64,000 bases of DNA, taken from assembly GCF_900116445.1 (NCBI RefSeq), contig NZ_FPBH01000021.1:120692-184691 (forward strand), in the 5' to 3' direction. Each line of letters starts with the position of its first letter. The first letter of the stretch is position 1. Positions 1 to 7,204 of the stretch are shown here, piece by piece. Under the pieces are notes generated by a model. The model saw only the letters and a program-made list of their open reading frames with translations, ran no database searches and was not told the origin of the DNA. The stretch is from Paraburkholderia aspalathi. Lineage in GTDB: Bacteria; Pseudomonadota; Gammaproteobacteria; Burkholderiales; Burkholderiaceae. Position numbers and translations under genes: made by a program.

Positions 1-1138
1 CCAGCGGCAGAAGCGGCTCGCGCACACAGAGATCGAGCGTGGCGCCAAGTTGCTCGAGCACGCGTGCATAGCGCAGGAACTGGAAATGGTCGCCGAAACC
101 CTGTTCGCCGACCATCAAAATACGGCGCCCATCGAGCGGCTCGCCATGCCACTCGGCAACGCCCGGCACGGCGATCGCCTCGTAGTCGCTCTTGCGCCAG
201 CGCTTCGCAAATTCGGCCCAACCCTGCTTGTAGTCGCCGCGCTTGAGCAACAGCCACGCGAGGCCCTGATGCGCGTCCGCGTAGTTGGAATCGTGCGCCA
301 GTGCGTGGCGGTAGAAGCCTTCTTCTTCATCGAGGCGACCCTGCGCGCCAAGCGAGCCGCCGAGGCAAACCAGATTCGTCGGGTTCGGCTTGAGTGCGAC
401 CGCACGCCGATACTGCGATTCGGCGCCGACGTAGTCGCCGAGCTTGCCGATCAGGCTGCCCAGGTTGATGTGAGCCTCGGCATAGTCGCCGCGCAGTGCC
501 AGTGCCCGCTCGAAACTGGCGATGGCCGCCGCGTGATCGCCTTGCGCGTTGTACGCATTGCCAGCATTGAAATGCGCTTCCGCCGATTGTGGATCGAGCG
601 ACAGCGCGTTTTGATAGCAGGCCAGCGCTTCGTCGTAGCGGCCGAGCTTGTTCAGCGCCGTGCCGAGATTCAGATGTACGTCGGCCAGCGAGGGATTGAC
701 CGCCAACGCCAGCCGATACTGTTCGATCGCTACTTCGAATGAGCCTTGCGCTTGCAGCGCGACACCGAAGTTGTTGCGCGCGTCGGCGAAATCCGGTTGC
801 AACTGCAGCGCCTGGTCATAGCAGATCATCGCTTCTTCGCGATGGCCGAGCGCAGCGGCGACGAGGCCACGGTTGCTCCAGCAGGCGGCATCAGTGCGAT
901 CGAGTTTGAGCGCTTCGCTCATCAACTCGGCGGCGAAACCATGATCGCCGCGCTGATGTTGCAGCACGCCGAAGTAATGCAGTGTTTTGGCATGCGTTGG
1001 GTCAAGTGCGAGGGCTTCGCGGTAAAGAGGTTCGGCGGTATCGAGACGGCCGGCCTGGTGTGCTTCGAGCGCGGCCTTGATCAGAGAGGTGAGGTAAGCG
1101 GAGGGCGGTGCGGTGTCGGGGTGGGATTGGTGTTCCAT
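1..1138 (-). CDS. TPR-repeat glycosyltransferase-type protein (C-terminus off window)
   Basis: The reading frame is open from an ATG at 1138 (starts MEHQSHPDTA) to the window edge, at least 379 residues, so the C-terminus is missing. Residues about 15-310 are tandem tetratricopeptide units of the type A..LYREALALDP, each roughly 34 residues. Near residues 340-360 comes GEQGFGDHFQFLRY, typical of the catalytic part of TPR-linked glycosyltransferase proteins common in Burkholderia. The family is generally linked to glycan or protein glycosylation, but the substrate here cannot be read. It lies 218 bp downstream of the DUF979 gene on the same strand. The domain call is firm for TPR and moderate for the transferase. 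Confidence 0.8.
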   Translation of the reverse strand, partial: MEHQSHPDTAPPSAYLTSLIKAALEAHQAGRLDTAEPLYREALALDPTHAKTLHYFGVLQHQRGDHGFAAELMSEALKLDRTDAACWSNRGLVAAALGHREEAMICYDQALQLQPDFADARNNFGVALQAQGSFEVAIEQYRLALAVNPSLADVHLNLGTALNKLGRYDEALACYQNALSLDPQSAEAHFNAGNAYNAQGDHAAAIASFERALALRGDYAEAHINLGSLIGKLGDYVGAESQYRRAVALKPNPTNLVCLGGSLGAQGRLDEEEGFYRHALAHDSNYADAHQGLAWLLLKRGDYKQGWAEFAKRWRKSDYEAIAVPGVAEWHGEPLDGRRILMVGEQGFGDHFQFLRYARVLEQLGATLDLCVREPLLPL

Positions 1139-1356
1139 GAGGGACCTGCTGGAAAGCGCTGACGGCGCGCGTTGCGCGCGTCGCCAGCGCATGTGGATGG
1201 AAGATCATCCACCAGCTTATGTTCAGGCCCCTTGCCGGACGATCGGACGCCTCCGAATTCGGCGGCGTCCATTTGCCGCGGACTCACGCGCGTGCATGGG
1301 CCAGAGCGAAAGTCCTACGCGATGTTGGCATTTGCCACGCGGCTCGGCCAACGGTC

Positions 1357-2313
1357 CTACAGGAACATCAGGAAATTCAACAGGAAGATGTTCACAACCA
1401 GCAAGCTCAGCGCGGTGGGCACCTGCACCTTGATCACCGCATTCTTATCCGGCAGTTCGAGCAGCGCGGCCGGCACCATGTTGAAGTTCGCGGCCATCGG
1501 CGTCATCAGCGTGCCGCAGTAGCCAGAGAACATGCCGATCGCGACCATCACTGCCGGGTTGCCGTGAAACACGCCGACCAGGATCGGCACGCCGACGCCG
1601 CCGGTCATCACCGGGAACGCGGCGAAGCCGTTACCCATCACCATCGTGAAGAGCGCCATGCCGATGCAGTACACGGCCACCGCGATAAAGCGGTAGTCGA
1701 GGCTGATGTAGGCCGTGGTCACGTGAGCGACCGCCTTGCCGACGCCGGCGTCCGAGAACACGAGGCCGAGCATGCCGAGCATTTGCGGCAGCACCGCGGC
1801 CCATGACAACGCATCGACGAGGCGGCGCGCCTCTTTCATCGACTGACCGACGGTATCGCGCGTCAGCACGCACGCAATCGCAAGTGCAATCACGCAGCCA
1901 ATGCCGAAGCCGATCAGCGTGACGTTGGCCTTCTCGATCAGCGGCATGCCGCCGAAGATCAGATGGCTGGCCGACAACGTAATGATCACGGTGACAACCG
2001 GAATCGTCAGCGCGGGCACGAACAGCTTGTTGCCCAGACGCGCGGCGCTCGCCTTGCGCGCTTCGAGCGACAGCAGTTTCGGCTTGGCCGCGGTCACACC
2101 GCCGAAGCCCGCGGCCAGCGCCATCACGGTTACCAGCACGCCGACCACCGAGGGCGGCAACTTGTCGCCGATCAGGAAGATCAGCGCGTAGAGAATCCAG
2201 AAACCGCCGGCAGTGAAACGGCGCGGGTGTTCCTTATCCGTGACGATCATGCCGCCGATCACCAGCAGCACGACGCCGAGCAGCCAGAACAAATAGGTAA
2301 TCGTGAACGTCAT
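1357..2313 (-). CDS. DUF979 family membrane protein
   Basis: A 318-residue, very hydrophobic protein with about nine predicted membrane segments, beginning MTFTITYLFWLLGVVLLVIGG. It matches the DUF979 family in length and in its N-terminal GGMIVTDKEHPRRFTAGG region. DUF979 and DUF969 genes usually occur as a pair and are often found beside pxp (5-oxoprolinase) genes, as here, so a two-component inner-membrane permease for 5-oxoproline or a related small acid is a reasonable inference. The start codon overlaps the stop of the DUF969 gene by 4 bp, implying translational coupling. Transport has not been shown by anything in the sequence. Confidence 0.88.
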   Translation of the reverse strand: MTFTITYLFWLLGVVLLVIGGMIVTDKEHPRRFTAGGFWILYALIFLIGDKLPPSVVGVLVTVMALAAGFGGVTAAKPKLLSLEARKASAARLGNKLFVPALTIPVVTVIITLSASHLIFGGMPLIEKANVTLIGFGIGCVIALAIACVLTRDTVGQSMKEARRLVDALSWAAVLPQMLGMLGLVFSDAGVGKAVAHVTTAYISLDYRFIAVAVYCIGMALFTMVMGNGFAAFPVMTGGVGVPILVGVFHGNPAVMVAIGMFSGYCGTLMTPMAANFNMVPAALLELPDKNAVIKVQVPTALSLLVVNIFLLNFLMFL

Positions 2314-3059
2314 GCTTTGTCTCCTGCGGCGGGTTGCGTCGGCGCAACGGAGGCGGTGTTCGCTGCGGCATTGCCGCGCAGTTCGCGTTCGAGCCTGCGG
2401 TCGAGCAGATAGAGGCGGAAACCGTGAATGATGAACGCGCAGATCGCGGTCGGAATGCCCCAGACGGCCACGTGAATCGGCTCGACGATGATGCCGGCTT
2501 CTTTCAGGAAGGTCGTCATCAGCACGATTGCGCCGAACGCGACGAAGATGTCTTCACCGAAGAACAGGCCGACGTTGTCGGTCGCCGCGGAGAAGGCGCG
2601 CAATTTGAAACGCACGGCGTCGCTGATCTTGCCGAAGCGCGTTTCAGTCGCGCCTTCGGCCATCGGTGCGATCAGCGGACGCACCATTTGCGGATGGCCG
2701 CCGAGACCGGTCAGGCCGACAGCGGCGGTCAGTTCGCGCACCAGCAGATAGACAATCAGCAAACGCCCTGCGGTCGCGGCCTTGATGCCGCCGATCCACG
2801 CTTGCGCGCGCTCGCGCAGGCCATGCCGTTCCAGCAGGCCGATCACGGCCAGCGGCAGCAGAATGATCAGCGGGATATTGCGGGTCTTGATGAAACCGGT
2901 GCCGATTTCAGCGAGGATCTTTTCAGGCGGGAAGTGCGCGGCCAGACCGGTGATGATCGCGGCCACCGCCACGATCAGCATCGGATTGAACCGTAATAAA
3001 AAGCCGACGATGATGACGGCCACGCCAATGAGCGGCCATAGACTGACTGTTGTCTGCAT
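2310..3059 (-). CDS. DUF969 family membrane protein
   Basis: A 249-residue hydrophobic protein starting MQTTVSLWPLIGVAVIIVGF, with about six membrane segments and a charged C-terminal tail. I chose the ATG at 3059 because GGAGAT lies just upstream; an in-frame ATG at 3083 would add eight residues and has no such site. The segment ELTAAVGLTGLGGHPQMVRP is typical of DUF969. It is the first gene of the DUF969-DUF979 pair and overlaps DUF979 by 4 bp. A terminator-like hairpin at 3251-3275 separates it from pxpA, so it may have its own promoter in the 190-bp gap. A permease role is inferred from the neighbourhood only. Confidence 0.88.
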   Translation of the reverse strand: MQTTVSLWPLIGVAVIIVGFLLRFNPMLIVAVAAIITGLAAHFPPEKILAEIGTGFIKTRNIPLIILLPLAVIGLLERHGLRERAQAWIGGIKAATAGRLLIVYLLVRELTAAVGLTGLGGHPQMVRPLIAPMAEGATETRFGKISDAVRFKLRAFSAATDNVGLFFGEDIFVAFGAIVLMTTFLKEAGIIVEPIHVAVWGIPTAICAFIIHGFRLYLLDRRLERELRGNAAANTASVAPTQPAAGDKA

Positions 3060-3250
3060 CTGGATCTCCAAACAGGGTTTCAACCTCGCCGCTTATGGCG
3101 GCTAACGTGGGCCGGCGCCTGATGATCCACGCGCCGTCTTGCTGCTACGGCTCTTGATGGCCGCGTTGCTTCGACTACACCTGCACCTGCATTTGCTGCT
3201 TGTTTGCTGTTCCACTGCGGGTACTGCAATGCGTCGTCGTGTACCTGGCA

Positions 3251-3275
3251 AACGCCCCGCACGGAGCGGGGCGTT
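3251..3275 (-). terminator. Terminator-like hairpin after pxpA
   Basis: A perfect 10-bp GC-rich stem (AACGCCCCGC / GCGGGGCGTT) with a 5-nt loop, followed on the minus strand by a short T run. It sits 57 bp after the pxpA stop and would end the pxpBCA transcript before the DUF969/DUF979 genes. The T run is short, so termination may be partial. Confidence 0.6.
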
Positions 3276-3331
3276 CGGGGTTGGGCAACAGTTGAATCGC
3301 GCTGTCTGGCTCGCGCCGATTGACGCGCGGA

Positions 3332-4084
3332 TCAGACGCTCGCGGCGCCGGCCGCGTGAACGTCAATGCCCGCGTCCTCCAGCGCGCTGCGGATGCGCCG
3401 CGCGAACGCCAGCGCGTGCGGACCGTCGCCGTGCAGGCAGATGGTTTGGGCGTTGAGCGGCACCCAGTGTCCGTCGACGGCCTGCACGCGGCGCTCGCGC
3501 ACCATGGCGAGCGTGCGCTCCAGCACCACGTCTTCGTCGTCGAGCAGCGCGCCCGGCTCCTTGCGCGGTACGAGCGAGCCGTCGGCGCGATAGCCGCGGT
3601 CGGCGAATACTTCTTCGATGGCAGTCAGGCCGGCTGCCCGGGCAGCCGTCACGAGTCCGCTGTTGGCGAGCGCGAACACTGCCACCGACGGGTCGAAATC
3701 GTGAACCGCCGAGACGATCGCATCGGCGATCTTCGCGTCGCGCGCGGCCTGGTTGTACAGCGCACCGTGCGGCTTGACGTGCGCGATGCGCCCGCCCTCG
3801 GCCTGCGCGATCGCCGACAGGGCGCCGAGCTGATACAGCACGCCGGCGTAGATATCGTTGGCCGGCAGATCCATTTCCTTGCGGCCAAAGTTCTCAGGAT
3901 CGTTAAAGCTCGGATGCGCGCCGATCGACACACCCTTTTGCACCGCCCAGCGCACGCAGTCGCGCATGGCGTTGGCGCCGCCCGCGTGCCAGCCGCACGC
4001 GATGTTGGCCGAGCTGACGAGGTCGAGCAGCGCCTCGTCGGAACCGCAGCCTTCGCCGAGATCGGCGTTCAAATCGATTTCCAT
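3332..4084 (-). CDS. pxpA: 5-oxoprolinase subunit PxpA (LamB/YcsF family)
   Basis: PxpA is one of three subunits of the ATP-dependent prokaryotic 5-oxoprolinase, which opens 5-oxoproline (pyroglutamate) to glutamate in the cytoplasm. The 250-residue length is normal. Family motifs are clear: NADLGEGCG at residues 6-14, NIACGWHAGG at 27-36 and VKPHGALYNQ at 103-112. The ATG at 4084 is preceded by GGGGAACACC. It lies 19 bp after pxpC and completes the order pxpB-pxpC-pxpA. The main alternative, an uncharacterised LamB/YcsF protein, is less likely given both partner subunits next to it. Confidence 0.95.
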   Translation of the reverse strand: MEIDLNADLGEGCGSDEALLDLVSSANIACGWHAGGANAMRDCVRWAVQKGVSIGAHPSFNDPENFGRKEMDLPANDIYAGVLYQLGALSAIAQAEGGRIAHVKPHGALYNQAARDAKIADAIVSAVHDFDPSVAVFALANSGLVTAARAAGLTAIEEVFADRGYRADGSLVPRKEPGALLDDEDVVLERTLAMVRERRVQAVDGHWVPLNAQTICLHGDGPHALAFARRIRSALEDAGIDVHAAGAASV

Positions 4085-4103
4085 GGTGTTCCCCTACTTA
4101 GTG

Positions 4104-5156
4104 TTACAGCGCTGCGACCGCCGGCTGGCGCGCGCAACGCTCTTCGTGCATGGCAATCGCGGCGTCGATCTGCCGCAAGTACGTGCGTTCTTCCAGCAAA
4201 GCCTGGCGCGCCTCATAGGGCGTCGTCGGGATGAAACGGATGGCGGCGTTCAGGCGAACCTGCGCGAGCTTCCATAGATCGGCCTGGATCACAGCGCCGA
4301 TCTTCGGATAGCCGCCCGTGGTCTGCGCATCGCTCATCAGCACGATCGGCTGGCCGTTCGGCGGGACCTGAATCGTGCCGGGCAGCACCGCGTGCGAGAG
4401 CAGATCGTTTTTCCGGGTGCGCTTCAGTTCCGTGCCGGCGAGGCGGTAGCCCATGCGGTTGCTGTTCGGTGTGACCAGCCATTCATCGGACCAGAACGAT
4501 TCGTGCGCTTCTTCAGTGAAGCTATCGTATTCCGGGCCTTGCAGCACGCGGATCGGCACAGCCCACGGCACGCCCGATGGATGCCGGCCGCGCCGCAGCG
4601 GTTCGTGAACCAGCACGAACTTGCACCAGGCGGGCGCCTTCACGCCGAACTCCGGCGCTTCGGGGGTAAAGCCGAGATGGCCGCGTTGCGGCGGCGCGCC
4701 GACCGGCAGACGGTCGCCGTCGCGCAACGCCCGGCCGCCGAGTCCGCCGAAATGGCCGGCGAGATCGGTGCTGCGCGAACCGAGCATCGGCAACACGTCG
4801 ATGCCGCCCGCGATGCAGACATAGCCGCGCATGCCGCGTTTGGCCGCTTGCAGAACCAGCTCCTGGCCGGCTTGCACCGGCAGGCTCCACCATGAATAGA
4901 CCGGCTTGCCGTCGAGCGTCGCGCCGAATTCGGTGCCGGTGATGGCCACACGTGTGGCGCGCAGAAAGCGCAGCACGGTCGGTCCGAAGGTAATTTCCAG
5001 GCCGGCCGCATCGGGCCGGTTGCCTACCAGCCGGTTGCCGACTTCGAGCGACAGACGGTCGAGCGCGCCACCCATCGCGACACCGAGGTGCCGGTAGCCG
5101 TGACGGCCAAGATCCTGAATCGTGGTCAGCAGACCCGCGCGAATCACATCGATCAT
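4104..5156 (-). CDS. pxpC: 5-oxoprolinase subunit PxpC (biotin-dependent carboxyltransferase-like)
   Basis: PxpC (KipA-like, 350 residues) partners with PxpB and PxpA in ATP-dependent 5-oxoproline hydrolysis. It has the allophanate-hydrolase subunit 2 fold. Visible family segments are VIRAGLLTTIQDLGRHGYRHLGV at the N-terminus (quoted in part), AGGIDV around residue 116, and MGYRLAGTELKR and LPGTIQVPPNGQPIVLMSD near 245-290. Its ATG overlaps the pxpB stop (ATGA), so the two are translationally coupled. The protein alone would often be called a urea amidolyase-like or carboxyltransferase protein; the pxpBCA order makes PxpC the better call. Confidence 0.94.
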   Translation of the reverse strand: MIDVIRAGLLTTIQDLGRHGYRHLGVAMGGALDRLSLEVGNRLVGNRPDAAGLEITFGPTVLRFLRATRVAITGTEFGATLDGKPVYSWWSLPVQAGQELVLQAAKRGMRGYVCIAGGIDVLPMLGSRSTDLAGHFGGLGGRALRDGDRLPVGAPPQRGHLGFTPEAPEFGVKAPAWCKFVLVHEPLRRGRHPSGVPWAVPIRVLQGPEYDSFTEEAHESFWSDEWLVTPNSNRMGYRLAGTELKRTRKNDLLSHAVLPGTIQVPPNGQPIVLMSDAQTTGGYPKIGAVIQADLWKLAQVRLNAAIRFIPTTPYEARQALLEERTYLRQIDAAIAMHEERCARQPAVAAL

Positions 5157-5806
5157 GCGTGTATCCCCGCGACGGTAAAGCGCACCCGGTCGCCCGGTTG
5201 CAGCAGCGTGGGCGGACGGCGAGATGGATCGAACAGCGGCAGTTCGGTGCGGCCGATCAACTGCCAGCCACCGGGGGAGGTCGCCGGATAAATGCCGGTC
5301 TGCTCACCGCCGATACCGACCGAACCGGCCGGCACTTCCAGCCGCGGCGATGAACGGCGCGGCGTGTGCAGCGCTGTGTCGAGCCCGCCCATATAGGCGA
5401 AGCCCGGCTGAAAACCGAGGAAGAACACCACGTACTCGCCATCCGCGTGACGTTGCACGACCTCGCGCACGCTCAGGCCGGTGTGATTGGCGACCACTTG
5501 CAGGTCGGGTCCGAACTCGCCGCCGTATTGCACCGGGATTTCGACTTCACGGCCGGCCGCGGGCACGTCGCTCACCGCATTCCAGGCTGCCTGCAGAAGG
5601 CTCACCAGCGCTTCGCGATCGGCTTCGAGCGAATCGAATACGAGCGTCAGATTGTTCATACCCGGCACAACCTCGAGCACGTGCGGCCAGTCGCGTGCAG
5701 CCTCGGCGGCAGCCCACACGCGCCGCTGGCAGTCCAGCGTGGCAGGCGGCGGCGCCTCGCAGACTAGCGCGGCATCGCCGAGCGGGAAGATTCTTGGTTG
5801 GCTCAT
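5153..5806 (-). CDS. pxpB: 5-oxoprolinase subunit PxpB (allophanate hydrolase subunit 1 family)
   Basis: PxpB (KipI-like, 217 residues) is the first gene of the operon. The family segments FFLGFQPGFAYMGGLD (about residues 129-144) and IYPATSPGGWQLIGRT (about 172-187) are intact. It starts MSQPRIFPLGDAALVCE, the usual N-terminus for this family. The stop overlaps the pxpC ATG by 4 bp. The 207-bp region upstream is shared with a divergent winged-helix regulator at 6014 and contains an AT-rich direct repeat that may be its operator. In Bacillus the homologue KipI inhibits a kinase, but the pxp operon here points to oxoprolinase. Confidence 0.94.
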   Translation of the reverse strand: MSQPRIFPLGDAALVCEAPPPATLDCQRRVWAAAEAARDWPHVLEVVPGMNNLTLVFDSLEADREALVSLLQAAWNAVSDVPAAGREVEIPVQYGGEFGPDLQVVANHTGLSVREVVQRHADGEYVVFFLGFQPGFAYMGGLDTALHTPRRSSPRLEVPAGSVGIGGEQTGIYPATSPGGWQLIGRTELPLFDPSRRPPTLLQPGDRVRFTVAGIHA

Positions 5807-5899
5807 CGCTTAATGGCCCAGGTTGAGTCGGGAATGTCGAACATATCGGACCCTATACCTGGTTATCGGCATCGGGGTCGCGATGTATGAAGCGTACAT

Positions 5900-5916
5900 T
5901 ATCAATAAAATATCAA
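5900..5916. promoter_or_regulatory. Candidate operator: TATCAA direct repeat
   Basis: Two TATCAA hexamers (5900-5905 and 5911-5916) lie 11 bp apart, one helical turn, in a markedly AT-rich stretch between the divergent pxpB and winged-helix regulator genes. This is the only such tract in the intergenic region, so it is a reasonable site for the regulator or for promoter elements. Inferred from spacing and position only. Confidence 0.35.
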
Positions 5917-6013
5917 CAATTTATCTATAAGCGTTTTCGCCAGGCTCCCCGGAATGGGTGGCTCGTCGTACACTCCTGACACTTTCCCATCCTGTTTCTC
6001 GAGAATTTTCACC

Positions 6014-6526
6014 ATGTCGCGCCACCCCACCAAGATCGTTTCCTCGGAACATCTCGTGTCCGACACCAGCGCGGAGCTGTCCGAACTGGAGTACGCACTG
6101 ATCATGGCGGGCAACGCATTCAACCGATGGATGGTGCGCTGCATGTCGGCGGCCGGCGAAAAAGACATGACCGCGATCGAAGTCTCGTTGCTGCACCACG
6201 TCAGCCATCGCGAGCGGCGCAAGAAGCTGGCGGACATCTGCTTCGTGTTGAACATTGAAGACACGCACGTCGCTACTTACGCGTTGAAGAAGCTCGTAGC
6301 TAGAGGGTATGTAAAAAGCGAAAAGACCGGCAAGGAAGTGTTCTTCTCGGCGACCGATGCGGGCCGCGAGCTCTGCCTGAAATACCGCGAAGTGCGCGAG
6401 AGTTGCCTGATTTCGACGCTGAAGGAAAGCGGCCTGACCAACGAACAGATTGGCGAGGCGGCGCAATTGATGCGCAATGCGTCCGGGCTGTACGACACGG
6501 CCGCGCGGGCGGCGGCGTCTTTATAA
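6014..6526 (+). CDS. Winged-helix (MarR-type) transcriptional regulator
   Basis: A 170-residue protein beginning MSRHPTKIVSSEHLVSDTSA. An in-frame ATG at 5954 exists, but the ATG at 6014 fits the typical N-terminus and has GAGAA upstream. Residues about 50-120 form a winged helix: TAIEVSLLHHVSHRERRKKLADICF, then a recognition segment ending YALKKLVARGYVKSEKTGKEVFF. It is divergent from pxpBCA, so control of 5-oxoproline utilisation is the obvious inference. The effector is unknown. Other MarR-type roles cannot be excluded. Confidence 0.85.
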   Translation: MSRHPTKIVSSEHLVSDTSAELSELEYALIMAGNAFNRWMVRCMSAAGEKDMTAIEVSLLHHVSHRERRKKLADICFVLNIEDTHVATYALKKLVARGYVKSEKTGKEVFFSATDAGRELCLKYREVRESCLISTLKESGLTNEQIGEAAQLMRNASGLYDTAARAAASL

Positions 6527-6584
6527 CGGGGTTCGGCCTCGGTAGTTATTGAAGGGGGCGCCTCGCAGGGCGCTCTTCAAACGC

Positions 6585-7184
6585 TTAATCCGCCGGCTGT
6601 GGATAGAGACCGGCTTCCGTCACGATCAGATCGAGCGGGATGTCGTGAGCCTCGCGCTGCAATGCGTCCGTGCGGCATGCTTCATAGGCAATGCCGACCG
6701 TGACCGGCTTCTTCGGTCCCGGCCATGTGGCCAGCGTGCGATCGTAGTAGCCACCGCCGTAACCGAGCCGGAAGCCGTTGGCGTCGAAACCCACGCACGG
6801 CACGAATAGCAGATCGGGTACCACCACGCGCCCCGATGTGGGTTCGGCAATCTTGTGATGGCCGATCTTCATCGCCATATCCGGCGCCCATGCGTGAAAT
6901 TCGAGCGGCGCGCCGCGTTCCTTGACGATCGGCAAACCCGCCTCGCGTTGCGAGTCGGCCGCGAGCCAGATCGCAATCGCGGCGCGCGCGTCGAATTCGC
7001 CCGCCAGCGGCCAATAGAACCCCACACTGCTCACGCCGTAGTGTTTCAACGCATCGAGAACGCGACGGTTGAGCGCGGCGTTGTGCGCCGGCTCGGAAGC
7101 CGCTTGTAGCCTTGCTTCCAATAGCATTCGACGCAGCGCCTTTTTCGATTCTGCGACAGGGTTGCATGCTATGCTTGGGTTCAA
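6585..7184 (-). CDS. fau: 5-formyltetrahydrofolate cyclo-ligase
   Basis: Converts 5-formyl-THF to 5,10-methenyl-THF using ATP, recycling folate in the cytoplasm. The diagnostic GYGGGYYDR motif lies near the C-terminus (codons around 6735-6760), preceded by VPCVGFDANGFRLG. The conserved N-terminal SKKALRR helix begins upstream of the first convenient ATG (7127), so the start must lie further up. The TTG at 7184 gives about 199 residues, close to family length. An ATG at 7265 would make 226 residues but would read through the signal peptide of the divergent lipoprotein gene (ATG 7205). The start is therefore uncertain; the identity is not. Confidence 0.92.
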   Translation of the reverse strand: MNPSIACNPVAESKKALRRMLLEARLQAASEPAHNAALNRRVLDALKHYGVSSVGFYWPLAGEFDARAAIAIWLAADSQREAGLPIVKERGAPLEFHAWAPDMAMKIGHHKIAEPTSGRVVVPDLLFVPCVGFDANGFRLGYGGGYYDRTLATWPGPKKPVTVGIAYEACRTDALQREAHDIPLDLIVTEAGLYPQPAD

Positions 7185-7204
7185 TTCGCGCTCCAGAAAC
7201 AACG

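Noticed and set aside
3080..3262. 60-codon minus-strand ORF between pxpA and DUF969
   Set aside because: It spans the terminator hairpin and has no RBS or family likeness.
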